Positions 7,244 to 15,376 are shown, counted from the stretch's first letter. The stretch is DNA of 25,322 bases from Bifidobacterium breve (GCA_945861165.1 CAMATO010000005.1:1-25322); one strand, 5' to 3'. Numbers and translations: made by a program. Notes: generated from the letters alone by a model not told the origin.

Positions 7244-8569
7244 TTATTTAGCAAGCATCTCTGAAACTTGAAATGCTAATTCCAAAGCTTGCACTCGATT
7301 TAATCTTGGATCACAAGCTGTTTCATAACGCATCGGTAAATCTTTTTCCATGACACCAGAAATTCCACCAATACATTCGGTGACATCATCTCCAGTTAAC
7401 TCAATATGCATTCCACCAGGATGGGTACCAAGACTTCGATGCACGTTAAAGAAGTCTTTAATTTCACTCAAAACATCACTAAATTCACGAGTCTTATGTC
7501 CAGAAGCTGCTTCTTTGGTGTTGCCGTGCATCGGATCGCAAACCCAAATTACGGGATGTCCTGATTTTTCTACGGCTTCAATTATCGGTGGAAGTTTTTC
7601 TAACACGTTGCCCACACCCATACGACTAATTAAAGTTAATCTGCCTGGTGTTTTATCAGGATCAAGTTTTTCTACCATTTTCACAACATCTGCTGGATCT
7701 GCTTTAGGCCCAACTTTACAACCAATTGGATTTTGAATATTGGACATAAATTCAGCATGTGCCCCATTTGGTTCACGAGTTCGTTCTCCCATCCACAGGA
7801 AGTGAGCAGAAGTGTCATAGTTTCTGCCAGTTACAAAATCTGTTCGAGACATTGCTTTTTCGTAATCAAGCAGTAAAGCTTCGTGTGCAGTAAAAAATTC
7901 AACAGATCTAAATTCCACCGGATCAGCACCACAAGCATGCATGAAAGCAAGTGCTCGATCAATATCTTTGGCTAGTTGGTCATACTTTTTACCAGAATCT
8001 GAATTAGCTACGAAATCTCTGTTCCAAGCATGAACCATTCTTAAATCAGCTGATCCATCTTGTGAGAAAGATCTAATTAAGTTCAAAGTTGCATTAGAAG
8101 ATTTGTAAGCCCTAATTAATCTTTGTGGATCTGGTCTTCTTGCTTCTGGGGTGAAAGCAATGTCGTTAATGGCATCTCCCCGGTAAGAAGGAAGAGTAAT
8201 TCCATTTATTGTTTCGTCATTGGAACTTCTAGGTTTAAAGTATTGACCAGCAATTCGGCCAACTTTAACTACCGGAAGTGTTGCTCCATAAGTTAAAACG
8301 ACTGCCATTTGTAAAACAGTTTTTAGTCGTGCTCTAACTGAATTAGCAGTATTAGCGGCGAATGTTTCAGCACAATCCCCACCAGTTAAGAAAAATGCTT
8401 CACCACGTGAAACATCAGCCAGTCTTTGAGTTAACAAATCACATTCACTGGCAAAAACCAATGGAGGTAAAGATTTAAGTTCTTTGACTACGCGATTGAG
8501 TTCATCAGCGTCAGGCCATTCCGGCTGCTGTTTAGCTGATGTAACCGCTGAAGAATTTTGCGGTGACAT
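7244..8569 (-). CDS. aroG: 3-deoxy-7-phosphoheptulonate synthase, class II
   Basis: A 441-residue class II DAHP synthase, the first enzyme of the shikimate pathway (PEP + erythrose 4-phosphate). Recognisable family segments include FFLTGGDCAETF (about residues 59-70), KVGRIAGQYFKPRSS (about 100-114), LWMGERT, NPIGCKVGPKADP, the metal/PEP region CDPMHGNT, and GGMHIELTGDDVTECIGG near the C-terminus. Mycobacterial AroG (Rv2178c) is the closest type I recognise, slightly longer at about 460 residues. The ATG abuts the phosphofructokinase stop codon (TAAATG), with a GGAG ribosome-binding site inside that gene 7 nt upstream. The two enzymes are therefore probably co-expressed, linking sugar phosphate flux to aromatic amino acid synthesis; trpD lies 6 kb away. 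Confidence 0.95.
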   Translation of the reverse strand: MSPQNSSAVTSAKQQPEWPDADELNRVVKELKSLPPLVFASECDLLTQRLADVSRGEAFFLTGGDCAETFAANTANSVRARLKTVLQMAVVLTYGATLPVVKVGRIAGQYFKPRSSNDETINGITLPSYRGDAINDIAFTPEARRPDPQRLIRAYKSSNATLNLIRSFSQDGSADLRMVHAWNRDFVANSDSGKKYDQLAKDIDRALAFMHACGADPVEFRSVEFFTAHEALLLDYEKAMSRTDFVTGRNYDTSAHFLWMGERTREPNGAHAEFMSNIQNPIGCKVGPKADPADVVKMVEKLDPDKTPGRLTLISRMGVGNVLEKLPPIIEAVEKSGHPVIWVCDPMHGNTKEAASGHKTREFSDVLSEIKDFFNVHRSLGTHPGGMHIELTGDDVTECIGGISGVMEKDLPMRYETACDPRLNRVQALELAFQVSEMLAK

Positions 8570-9598
8570 TTATGCTCCGAAAAAACTAGTAGCTTCGAGG
8601 TAACGCTGAGCTGGAACAGTTTTCAAAACACCAGTTGCACTTTCTAACGCAACTCGAACAATGTTTGTGCCATGAAGTGCAACCATTTGTCCATAAGCGC
8701 CGTCATTTAATGCATCAGCTGCTGCAAGTCCTAATCGATTACCAAGATTTCTATCAAAGGCCACTGGGGTTCCGCCGCGTTGCAAATGTCCTAACACAAC
8801 ACTTCTTGATTCAATTCCGGTAATTTCTTCTAATCTTTTTGCTAAACCTTCACCCACTCCAGAAAGTTTTACGTGACCAAAAGCATCAAGAGTTGAATCT
8901 TTAGTTACTAAATCACCTTCGGTGCTAAGTGCACCTTCAGCAACTACCACAATTGCGTATTGATCTCTTTCAAATCTTTTCTTAACCCAAGTGGCAACTT
9001 GATTAATGTCATATTTTTCTTCTGGAATTAAAGTAACTGCGGCATCTCCTGCCATACCTGTTTCTAAAGCAATCCAGCCCGCATGTCGTCCCATAACTTC
9101 AACAACTAAAACTCGGTGATGTGAACGAGCGGTGGTGTGTAAACGATCCACAGCTTCGGTGGCAATTGCCACAGATGTTTGGAAACCAAAAGTGTAATCA
9201 GTGTTAGAAAGATCATTATCGATAGTTTTTGGCACACCAATTACTTTGAAGTTATGTTTGTGTAATTGGGTGGCCACCCCAAGTGTGTCTTCTCCCCCAA
9301 TTGCAATCAGTGCATCAATATTAAGTTTCTTTAAATTCTCTTCAATTCTTTGCACACCGTTTTCAATTTTGATGGGGTTAGTTCTAGAAGATCCAAGAAT
9401 TGTGCCACCTTCATCATTAATGTGAGCAACATCGGCCAAAGTAACTGGGCGAGTTAATCCTTCTAGTGGGCCTTTCCAACCATCTTTGAAACCAACAAAT
9501 TCATATTTATATGCATTAATGCCTTTGGTGACAACACCGCGGATTACGTTGTTTAAACCTGGGGCATCTCCGCCACCGGTAAGAATGCCAACGCGCAT
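8570..9598 (-). CDS. 6-phosphofructokinase with pyrophosphate-type active-site residues
   Basis: A 342-residue PFK-A family protein. With the start at ATG 9598, residue numbering matches E. coli PfkA at the key positions: GGGDAPGLN at 8-16, GGEDT at 101-105, GVPKTIDND at 121-129 with catalytic Asp127. Asp at 104 and Lys at 124 replace the two glycines of ATP-dependent enzymes. In this family that pair is the accepted marker of pyrophosphate-dependent, reversible PFKs, as in actinomycete PPi-PFK. The substrate call is inference. The start was moved from an upstream TTG (9604) because MRVGILTGGG is the family N-terminus and AAGGA lies 9 nt before this ATG. It heads an operon with the DAHP synthase gene. 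Confidence 0.9.
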   Translation of the reverse strand: MRVGILTGGGDAPGLNNVIRGVVTKGINAYKYEFVGFKDGWKGPLEGLTRPVTLADVAHINDEGGTILGSSRTNPIKIENGVQRIEENLKKLNIDALIAIGGEDTLGVATQLHKHNFKVIGVPKTIDNDLSNTDYTFGFQTSVAIATEAVDRLHTTARSHHRVLVVEVMGRHAGWIALETGMAGDAAVTLIPEEKYDINQVATWVKKRFERDQYAIVVVAEGALSTEGDLVTKDSTLDAFGHVKLSGVGEGLAKRLEEITGIESRSVVLGHLQRGGTPVAFDRNLGNRLGLAAADALNDGAYGQMVALHGTNIVRVALESATGVLKTVPAQRYLEATSFFGA

Positions 9599-9613
9599 TT
9601 TCAATCATCCTTA

Positions 9614-9642
9614 AACGTAACAATTAAGCAGTTAAGGGTTAA
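9614..9642 (-). promoter_or_regulatory. Candidate promoter of the phosphofructokinase-DAHP synthase operon
   Basis: On the - strand, TTAACC (9637-9642) is followed after 17 nt by TACGTT (9614-9619), within the 56-base gap upstream of the phosphofructokinase ATG. Both hexamers are imperfect, so this is a modest candidate. Confidence 0.3.
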
Positions 9643-9654
9643 TTTATCCTAAAC

Positions 9655-10344
9655 TCAGTCTTCTCGTTCTTTAAGGGCTTCTTTGGCTGATGAAGCATAA
9701 ATATCCACATATTCTTGACCAGATAATTCCCGGATAGCTTCCATTATTTCGTTGGTGACTTTTCTTAAAGTCTCCGCATTTCGAGCATCACCATAATGCT
9801 GTGAAAAATCCAAAGGCTTACCAAAAATGATTCCAATTCGACCAACTTTTGGAAGCATGCGATCTGCAGGTTGTAATTCGTATGTGCCGATCATGGCAAC
9901 TGGCACAACTGGAACTTTTGCTTCCAATGCCATACGAGCAACACCAGTTCGTCCTCTATAAAGTCTGCCATCTGGAGATCTTGTTCCTTCAGGATAAATT
10001 CCTAAGGCATCACCTTTATTTAAAATGTCAATTGCTGTTCGCAAAGCAGCTTCTGCAGCTGAGCCACCTGCTCTATCAATAGGAACTTGACCAACGCCGG
10101 TGAAAAACATTTTGGAAACAAAACCTTTGATACCAGATCCGCGCCAGTAATCAATTTTGGCTAAGAAAGTGATTCTTCTTTTGACAACAAGGGGTAAGAA
10201 GATTGAATCAATAAATGAATTGTGGTTAGGGGCAAAAATAACTCCACCAGTTTTAGGAATATTCCTTTTACCTTTAGTCCAAGGTCGAAACATTATGTGT
10301 AAAGGAATCCACAGGAAAACAAATTTTACTACATAGTAAAACAC
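9655..10344 (-). CDS. 1-acyl-sn-glycerol-3-phosphate acyltransferase family protein (PlsC-like)
   Basis: A 229-residue acyltransferase of the PlsC family, with a hydrophobic N-terminus (about residues 2-20) that would place it at the inner face of the membrane. The catalytic H-x4-D motif is in APNHNSFID (about residues 38-46). The acceptor-binding motif YPEGTRSPDGRLYRGRTG is at about 118-135, and VPVVPVAMIG follows. It probably transfers an acyl chain to lysophosphatidic acid in phosphatidate synthesis. A role in acylating PI mannosides or other lipids is also possible, because it lies near mannosyltransferase genes and mycobacterial Rv2182c has a similar setting. The GTG start has GGGGAG about 12 nt upstream. 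Confidence 0.85.
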   Translation of the reverse strand: MFYYVVKFVFLWIPLHIMFRPWTKGKRNIPKTGGVIFAPNHNSFIDSIFLPLVVKRRITFLAKIDYWRGSGIKGFVSKMFFTGVGQVPIDRAGGSAAEAALRTAIDILNKGDALGIYPEGTRSPDGRLYRGRTGVARMALEAKVPVVPVAMIGTYELQPADRMLPKVGRIGIIFGKPLDFSQHYGDARNAETLRKVTNEIMEAIRELSGQEYVDIYASSAKEALKERED

Positions 10345-10384
10345 TTTTGTCTCAATCTCCCCTGGTGGATTTTGCTAGGCAATC

Positions 10385-10413
10385 AGAATACCTTGTTAGA
10401 AAATAGATGTTAA
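10385..10413 (-). promoter_or_regulatory. Candidate promoter of the PlsC-like gene
   Basis: On the - strand, TTAACA (10408-10413, 5 of 6 to TTGACA) and TATTCT (10385-10390) are separated by exactly 17 nt. They lie in the gap upstream of the GTG start at 10344 and would give a leader of about 34 nt that includes the GGGGAG ribosome-binding site. Confidence 0.45.
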
Positions 10414-10419
10414 ATCTCT

Positions 10420-11184
10420 TCACACTTCAAGGACAAATGGCCGTTTTGTTGCCCTAAAGTGTCCCACATTTACACATTCTGTTTTACCCACTCGGGTTCT
10501 ACTTGCCAGCGGTTGATGAACATGGCCAAAGAGAGAATATTTTGGTTGATATTTTTTTATGTATTCCAAAAGCGCCAAACTTCCTCTTTCAAATCTTCTG
10601 GCCACAACATCAAAAGTGATATCGGCAATTAAGGGTGGAATATGGGAACACAAAACATCAACGGGACCAAGCGCGTCAACATTTTTTTGAAATTCTTCAT
10701 CAGTTATTTCATAAGGGGTTCGGTAAGGAGTTTTTAATCCGCCACCCACAAAGCCAAATTTCAATCCACCAATTTCTACCACTTGGCCATCCAAAACTGT
10801 CATGCCTTCTTTTTTAAAGTTTGGCCAAAATTCTGGTCGATCCACATTTCCATAAGTTATATATGTTGGAGTTGGCATCGCATTGAAAATTTGTTCATAT
10901 TGTTTATTAACTTCTCTGTTAATAAGTTCTTCGCGATTTCCTAACTCGTTCCATTTCTGCATAGCAAGAGCCCTGGCATCATCAAATAGATTCGCAGTTC
11001 TTAATCGAATAAATTCGGTATTTAATTCTGATCCAAAAAGAGTTCCCATGATGCCGTTGCCTGGATCTTCATAATCTGTGTAAAGTAAAAGATCACCTAG
11101 GCAAATAAGTGCATCAGCATTTTTACCAGCTTGGGCTAAAGCCTCGATCTGGGCATGGACATCACTAATTACGTTTAAGCGCAC
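10420..11184 (-). CDS. Calcineurin-like metallophosphoesterase
   Basis: A protein of about 254 residues with the complete metallophosphoesterase motif series: DVHA (DxH, about residues 7-10), CLGDLLLYTDY (GD), YGNVDRPEF (GNxD), CSHIPP (the single His) and LFGHVHQP (GHxH). These residues bind two metal ions and hydrolyse phosphomonoesters or phosphodiesters; the substrate is not indicated. No signal peptide is seen, so it is cytoplasmic. The start is placed at GTG 11184, giving MRLNVISDVHA as is usual for the family. The longer TTG start (11211) would extend into the promoter hexamers. The gene ends just before the promoter of the PlsC-like gene and is divergent from the GT87-like gene. Confidence 0.85.
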   Translation of the reverse strand: MRLNVISDVHAQIEALAQAGKNADALICLGDLLLYTDYEDPGNGIMGTLFGSELNTEFIRLRTANLFDDARALAMQKWNELGNREELINREVNKQYEQIFNAMPTPTYITYGNVDRPEFWPNFKKEGMTVLDGQVVEIGGLKFGFVGGGLKTPYRTPYEITDEEFQKNVDALGPVDVLCSHIPPLIADITFDVVARRFERGSLALLEYIKKYQPKYSLFGHVHQPLASRTRVGKTECVNVGHFRATKRPFVLEV

Positions 11185-11191
11185 GACTATT

Positions 11192-11219
11192 ACATTACGC
11201 ACTTGACTCAATTTGGCAA
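11192..11219 (-). promoter_or_regulatory. Candidate leaderless promoter of the metallophosphoesterase gene
   Basis: On the - strand, TTGCCA (11214-11219, 5 of 6 to TTGACA), a 16-nt spacer and TAATGT (11192-11197) lie 7 nt before GTG 11184. No Shine-Dalgarno sequence precedes that GTG, which fits a leaderless message. The arrangement also decides the start codon. Confidence 0.45.
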
Positions 11220-11233
11220 TTTACTACTACCCT
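11203..11233 (+). promoter_or_regulatory. Candidate promoter of the GT87-like gene, overlapping the divergent promoter
   Basis: TTGACT (11203-11208) and TACCCT (11228-11233) lie on the + strand with a long 19-nt spacer; TACCCT is 7 nt before GTG 11241. The -10 placement fits a leaderless transcript. The spacer length and the weak hexamer lower confidence. Confidence 0.28.
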
Positions 11234-11240
11234 TTAACTC

Positions 11241-12473
11241 GTGGGATCTATTAATTTGTTTCTTAAAAACATTCCAGCCTTGTTTTTTTCCTGGAGTGTT
11301 TCTCGATATGTGCTCTTTTTAATCATCACCTTGGTACTTCCTTATCCCGAAGGCATCTGGCTCAAAGGTGACGTTGATTTATATAACTTCTGGTCTCAAG
11401 GTTTAGTAAAAGGAATTTTTCCGATCGATGATTCAATGTGGCAATACCCTCCACTAGCTGGAATTGTGTTTGCGATTCCGCAATGGATTGTGGGAAATTC
11501 TTTAACAGGGTTCATAGCCTTTATGGCAATTTTTGATCTTTTGATTCTCATAACTTTGCTTACTACTGGATTAAATAGATTTAAGACAAATTCCACTACT
11601 ACTAGTTTTTATGGTTTAAGTGGTGCATGGTTTTGGGTGTTGTGGCCAATTGTGATGGGACCGCTTACTTTAACCCGATTTGATGTTGTGCCAACATTTT
11701 TTGCACTCTTAGCCCTTATTGCTTTATCAAACAAAAATGTACGACCATACCTCTCAGGATTATTGATAAGCATTGGCGCTTTGGTAAAACTTTGGCCCAT
11801 GTTGTTGCTATTCATTTATCCCAAAGCAGTACTCAGGAAAGTTTCTGCAAGTTTTATTTCGACTACTATTTTGTTTCTGCTGTTTATGAGTACTTGGAGT
11901 GTAGGTTTTACAAATTTTTTGAATAACCAATCATCCAGGGGGTTGCAAGTGGAATCAATTGCAGCTTCACCTTTTGTGCTAGCAAAATTCTTAGGCAAAA
12001 ATGTGGAATACCCGTTTCAATACGGATCCTTAGAAGTTAATGCTCAATTTGCTACCCAAGTAGCATTTTTACTCAATTTAATGACCATTATTGTTTTTGC
12101 CATAATTTTGTTATTGAACTATCAGAACAAGTTAAATTATTTGAACCTTGTTGATAAAGCCTTAGTGATTGTAATGATTTCAATTTCACTTAGCCGAGTA
12201 TTTTCACCCCAATTCTGGGTGTGGATTGGGGGGCTTGCTGCCCTAGCTTTAATAAACAAGGAAACAAAATTAAAGAAAGTAATAATTTTACTTACTTTCT
12301 CAGCTTTCTTAACTCAGTTGATTTATCCAGGTCAATATATTCAACTATTATCGGGAGACTTTTTAGCTACTTTGTTGCAATTAACCCGCGTGACGTTATT
12401 TGTGTGGGCGTTGATCTTGGGCACGAAGTTGTTATTAAAACCAACTAGTGGCAAAGTAATTGAATATGTCTAA
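11241..12473 (+). CDS. Polytopic GT-C glycosyltransferase (GT87/DUF2029-like, probable mannosyltransferase)
   Basis: A 410-residue membrane protein with about nine to ten hydrophobic segments. Near the N-terminus, after the first transmembrane helix, is LKGDVDLYNFW (about residues 41-51), the acidic loop motif of GT-C polyprenol-phosphate-sugar-dependent transferases. WQYPPLAGIVFAIP follows, typical of the GT87 family. Such enzymes transfer mannose from polyprenyl-phosphomannose on the outer face of the membrane. It overlaps a PimB'-like gene, so it probably elongates or branches PI mannosides or lipomannan, comparable to mycobacterial Rv2181; the exact linkage is inference. It starts with GTG, without a ribosome-binding site, and overlaps the next gene by eight bases. 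Confidence 0.8.
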   Translation: MGSINLFLKNIPALFFSWSVSRYVLFLIITLVLPYPEGIWLKGDVDLYNFWSQGLVKGIFPIDDSMWQYPPLAGIVFAIPQWIVGNSLTGFIAFMAIFDLLILITLLTTGLNRFKTNSTTTSFYGLSGAWFWVLWPIVMGPLTLTRFDVVPTFFALLALIALSNKNVRPYLSGLLISIGALVKLWPMLLLFIYPKAVLRKVSASFISTTILFLLFMSTWSVGFTNFLNNQSSRGLQVESIAASPFVLAKFLGKNVEYPFQYGSLEVNAQFATQVAFLLNLMTIIVFAIILLLNYQNKLNYLNLVDKALVIVMISISLSRVFSPQFWVWIGGLAALALINKETKLKKVIILLTFSAFLTQLIYPGQYIQLLSGDFLATLLQLTRVTLFVWALILGTKLLLKPTSGKVIEYV

Positions 12474-13608
12474 GACTCTGGTGATCACTAATGACTTCCC
12501 ACCCAGACCAGGTGGAATTCAAACCTTTGTGCACGGACTAATTGAAGGACTTGATCCACAAGATGTGGTGGTTTTAAGTTCGAAATACAAAGGTTGGCAA
12601 GATTTTGATAAACAACAGAAATATCCAGTAATTAGACATAACACAGAAATGTTGTTGCCTACAAAAGCGGTGGGCGATCATGCCATTGCATTGATCAAGG
12701 AACATAACTGTGAATCTGTGTTATTTGGTGCCTCTTCCCCGCTGGGATTACTTTCAGCTCGATTGAAAAGTAATGGCGTGAAAAAAACTGTGGCACTAAC
12801 TCATGGTCACGAAGTTGGTTGGGCATTTACCCCAGGCTTAAAACAAACTTTCCAAAAGATTGTCAAAGATGTCGATAAATTAACTTATTTAACTAAGTTC
12901 ACTTTTGAAAAAATCTCGGAAGCGATTAGCTCTCAAGAGTTAAACAAATTTGAGCAATTAACCCCAGGAATTGATTTAGATCTTTTTAACCCAGAAAATG
13001 TTACCAACGGGAAAAGAGAAAAAGTTAGAGATAGATTCAAACTTAAAGATAAGCCAACCGTAGTTTGTGTTTCAAGACTGATGCCTAGAAAAGGTCAAGA
13101 CACCTTAATTGATGTTTGGCCAGCGGTATTAAAACGAGTACCTAATGCCCATTTACTGATTGTGGGTGGCGGATCATATAAACAACATCTGCATAAACAA
13201 ATGTTTGATAACGGGGTGCACCAATCCGTAACTATTACGGGCAACGTTGCCTGGAGTGAACTGCCAGGTTTTTACGCAGCTGGTGATGTTTTTGCAATGC
13301 CAGTTCGAACAAGAAACTTTGGTTTTGATGTTGAAGGATTAGGGATTGTTTATTTAGAAGCATCCGCAACAGGTTTACCCGTTATTGCAGGTGATTCTGG
13401 TGGTGCCCCAGATGCTGTTATAGAAGGAATTTCAGGTTTTGTCTTAAACGCTAAAAAAGAATCACTGTTAGTAGAAAAAATAGTTGAATTATTGGTTAAT
13501 AAAGAACTAAGTAATCGCTTGGGCAAACAAGGTCGATCCTGGATTGAAAAGCAATGGCAATGGCCATCACGTCATTTGCAGATAAAAAAACTCTTAGAAA
13601 TCAGTTAA
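12466..13608 (+). CDS. pimB: PimB'-like alpha-mannosyltransferase (GT4) of phosphatidylinositol mannoside synthesis
   Basis: A 380-residue GT4 (GT-B fold) enzyme. The N-terminus TNDFPPRPGGIQTFVHGL (about residues 6-23) and HGHEVGWAFTPG (about 111-122) are hallmarks of GDP-mannose-dependent PI-monomannoside mannosyltransferase PimB'. VSRLMPRKGQD (about 203-213) begins the donor domain. The E-x7-E motif is in EGLGIVYLE (about 291-299). It would add the second mannose to PIM1 at the cytoplasmic face of the membrane. The start is ATG 12466, inside the end of the GT-C gene (stop TAA at 12471-12473); a TTG six bases upstream is less likely. The protein lacks a membrane segment, as expected for this peripheral enzyme. 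Confidence 0.87.
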   Translation: MSKTLVITNDFPPRPGGIQTFVHGLIEGLDPQDVVVLSSKYKGWQDFDKQQKYPVIRHNTEMLLPTKAVGDHAIALIKEHNCESVLFGASSPLGLLSARLKSNGVKKTVALTHGHEVGWAFTPGLKQTFQKIVKDVDKLTYLTKFTFEKISEAISSQELNKFEQLTPGIDLDLFNPENVTNGKREKVRDRFKLKDKPTVVCVSRLMPRKGQDTLIDVWPAVLKRVPNAHLLIVGGGSYKQHLHKQMFDNGVHQSVTITGNVAWSELPGFYAAGDVFAMPVRTRNFGFDVEGLGIVYLEASATGLPVIAGDSGGAPDAVIEGISGFVLNAKKESLLVEKIVELLVNKELSNRLGKQGRSWIEKQWQWPSRHLQIKKLLEIS

Positions 13609-13630
13609 ATCACTACTGATTTTTTCTTTT
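13598..13630 (+). terminator. Intrinsic terminator overlapping the pimB-like stop codon
   Basis: AAATCAGT (13598-13605) pairs perfectly with ACTGATTT (13615-13622) across a 9-nt loop, followed by a T-rich run to 13630. The stem is 8 bp but AT-rich. It spans the last codons of the pimB-like gene and the stop codon of the convergent gene, so both transcripts could end here. Confidence 0.45.
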
Positions 13631-14089
13631 CATTCTTTCTTCTGCTGAATTAAGTTTTCCTGAAACCGGTTGTAGATTTCCGACTTTGCCAAATCCAAAT
13701 GGTGGCATATTCACATAAACGTTTTCAGACTTACCTGGATCAATTTCATAGGTTTCATGCCAGATACCAACTGCTGGTGATTTTGCAGCTCTATTAAAAG
13801 CTCTCCACGCTGGTAAATGTTCTGAATCATTTGATTTGGCATAGGCATTTAACTTCTCAGTGCTCTCCCAATATTGAAGCAAAATTATGGTGCGGGCAAA
13901 CCACATTTGATAAGACTTGAAACCAAGCTCCCGGTGGATGTGTAATTCTTTAAGCATTTTTGGCATTGCTATAAAAACAGGTAACCATTTGTGCACAGCA
14001 AAAATATTATTTATACGCATCCCGATTAGGAAAACAACATATGGCTCATCACTCAAAGCTGTCATTCGCTGACGGTTGATCTTTGCCAT
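13613..14089 (-). CDS. DUF4188 domain-containing protein
   Basis: A 158-residue cytoplasmic protein matching the DUF4188 family along its length: YVVFLIGMRINNIFAVHKWLP near the N-terminus, then MPKMLKELHIHRELGF, ILLQYWES, HLPAWRAFNRAAK, VGIWHETYEI, and NMPPFGFGKVG near the C-terminus. The family has a ferredoxin-like alpha/beta-barrel look, related to small haem-binding monooxygenases, but its biochemical activity is not established. A ribosome-binding site (GAGGG) sits about 7 nt before the ATG. It lies downstream of the small cysteine protein gene and converges on the pimB-like gene with four bases between stop codons. Function is not assigned. Confidence 0.8.
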   Translation of the reverse strand: MAKINRQRMTALSDEPYVVFLIGMRINNIFAVHKWLPVFIAMPKMLKELHIHRELGFKSYQMWFARTIILLQYWESTEKLNAYAKSNDSEHLPAWRAFNRAAKSPAVGIWHETYEIDPGKSENVYVNMPPFGFGKVGNLQPVSGKLNSAEERMKRKNQ

Positions 14090-14136
14090 TTTTACCCTCT
14101 TACGATTACTGACTTTAAATTATCATAGTCATTTCA

Positions 14137-14313
14137 TTAGCCACTGACGTGTCTTAAGGGCGGCACTAAACCTGAATTAGCCAGCACTTGAAAAGCTTTA
14201 ACTTCTTGCTTTTCTAGTATTTGTGGTTGTTCCAATAAAAAGGTCACCACACAGTCATGACATGAAATATCTTTCATCACGCAACTATCGCAATCGATTT
14301 TTATGTTTTTCAT
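14137..14313 (-). CDS. Small conserved cysteine-rich protein (58 aa)
   Basis: A 58-residue protein starting MKNIKIDCDSCVMKDISCHDCVVTFLLE, with cysteines spaced C-x2-C-x6-C-x2-C, and ending ANSGLVPPLRHVSG. The paired CxxC spacing suggests one zinc or other metal site. I recall similar short actinobacterial proteins with this N-terminus and a C-terminal LVPPLRH, but no known function. The start is moved from an upstream ATG (14343) to 14313, because homolog-like sequence begins there, this removes overlap with trpD coding sequence, and a TAATCT hexamer lies 7 nt upstream. It lies 10 bases after the trpD stop and 47 before the DUF4188 gene on the same strand. Confidence 0.7.
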   Translation of the reverse strand: MKNIKIDCDSCVMKDISCHDCVVTFLLEQPQILEKQEVKAFQVLANSGLVPPLRHVSG

Positions 14314-14320
14314 ACCTTTA

Positions 14321-14326
14321 AGATTA
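14321..14326 (-). promoter_or_regulatory. Candidate -10 (TAATCT) of the small cysteine protein gene
   Basis: On the - strand TAATCT overlaps the trpD stop codon and lies 7 nt before ATG 14313, the spacing of a leaderless start. No clear -35 precedes it. Confidence 0.25.
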
Positions 14327-15376
14327 GGTATGGGGTCTGACACTTTCTGAATAATTAGCCCAAGAGTTCAATACGTTCAAACTTGCCCCAGATTCCACAC
14401 TGCCGCGTGCTCGGGCAAAGGCTAGTTGCATTTGGGTGAAGAAATCTCCCCCCATATTTTCGTAAGCCACAATTGAAGCCGCAGCGTTGACACAGATGGC
14501 ATCTTGGATCGGACCTGATCCAGCTGTTGCTAAAGCTTTTCTTATTAGTTGCGCATTGTGTGCAGCGTCCCCACCAACTAATTTTTCTACTCCTGCTTGA
14601 GGTATTCCTAAATCTTGGGCATCGAATTCAAATTCTTTCACTGATCCACTTCTAACCTCCCAAATTTGGGTTGGTCCACCAATTGAGATTTCATCTAAAC
14701 CATCTTTGCCTCGAACCACAAAAGCAGAAGTTTTTCTATTAGCCAACACTTGAGCAACTATCGGAGCCATTGCTAAATTAGCTACACCTACAACTTGAGC
14801 TTTAGGTTTCGCTGGATTTGCCAAAGGGCCCAGAATGTTAAACACAGTTGGTATTCCTAATTCTTTTCTAACTGGGCCAACATGTTTCATTGCTGGATGA
14901 AATGTGGGTGCGAAACAAAAAGTTATGCCACATTTTTGAAAACTTTCTTTTACTTGCTCAGGATTCATGCTAGTTAAAACACCAAGTGCTTCTAAAACAT
15001 CAGCTGATCCAGATTTAGATGATGCGGCACGGTTGCCATGTTTGACAACTGGAATTCCGCAACCTGCTACCACTAACGCAGCTGCTGTGGATATATTTAC
15101 TGTTCCTAAGGAATCTCCCCCGGTACCACAGGTGTCGACTGCGTCATTTGAAACATCTAGTTTCACAGCATGTTCTAACATGACTTCCACAAAAGAAGTT
15201 ATTTCAGCAGGACTTTCCCCTTTTTCATTTAAGCCTAATAAAAATTGTTTAATTTCATCGTTGGTTGCTTTTCCATCCATAACCGTATTCATTGCCCACA
15301 TAGATTGAGCAGAAGTTAATTCAGTTTTATTTGTTAGCGAAGAAAAGATTTCCGTCCAGGAAATCGTGTTACTCAT
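14324..15376 (-). CDS. trpD: Anthranilate phosphoribosyltransferase
   Basis: A 350-residue enzyme of tryptophan synthesis that joins anthranilate and PRPP to give phosphoribosyl-anthranilate. The PRPP-binding glycine-rich motif TCGTGGDS is at about residues 82-89. VNISTAAALVVAGCGIPVVKHGNRAASSKSGSADVLEALG follows (the KHGNRA and SGSAD motifs, in separate stretches). FNILGPLANPA lies near residue 180. Length fits the family (about 340-350). Other trp genes are absent from the window, as in mycobacteria, where trpD sits apart beside ctaE-qcrCAB. The ATG overlaps the stop codon of the receiver-like gene (ATGA), so the two are translationally coupled. Confidence 0.95.
   Translation of the reverse strand: MSNTISWTEIFSSLTNKTELTSAQSMWAMNTVMDGKATNDEIKQFLLGLNEKGESPAEITSFVEVMLEHAVKLDVSNDAVDTCGTGGDSLGTVNISTAAALVVAGCGIPVVKHGNRAASSKSGSADVLEALGVLTSMNPEQVKESFQKCGITFCFAPTFHPAMKHVGPVRKELGIPTVFNILGPLANPAKPKAQVVGVANLAMAPIVAQVLANRKTSAFVVRGKDGLDEISIGGPTQIWEVRSGSVKEFEFDAQDLGIPQAGVEKLVGGDAAHNAQLIRKALATAGSGPIQDAICVNAAASIVAYENMGGDFFTQMQLAFARARGSVESGASLNVLNSWANYSESVRPHT

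Noticed and set aside
9849..10082. 77-residue Leu/Gln-rich frame on the + strand opposite the PlsC-like gene
   Set aside because: It is antisense to the catalytic H-x4-D and EGTR region of the acyltransferase; no independent support.
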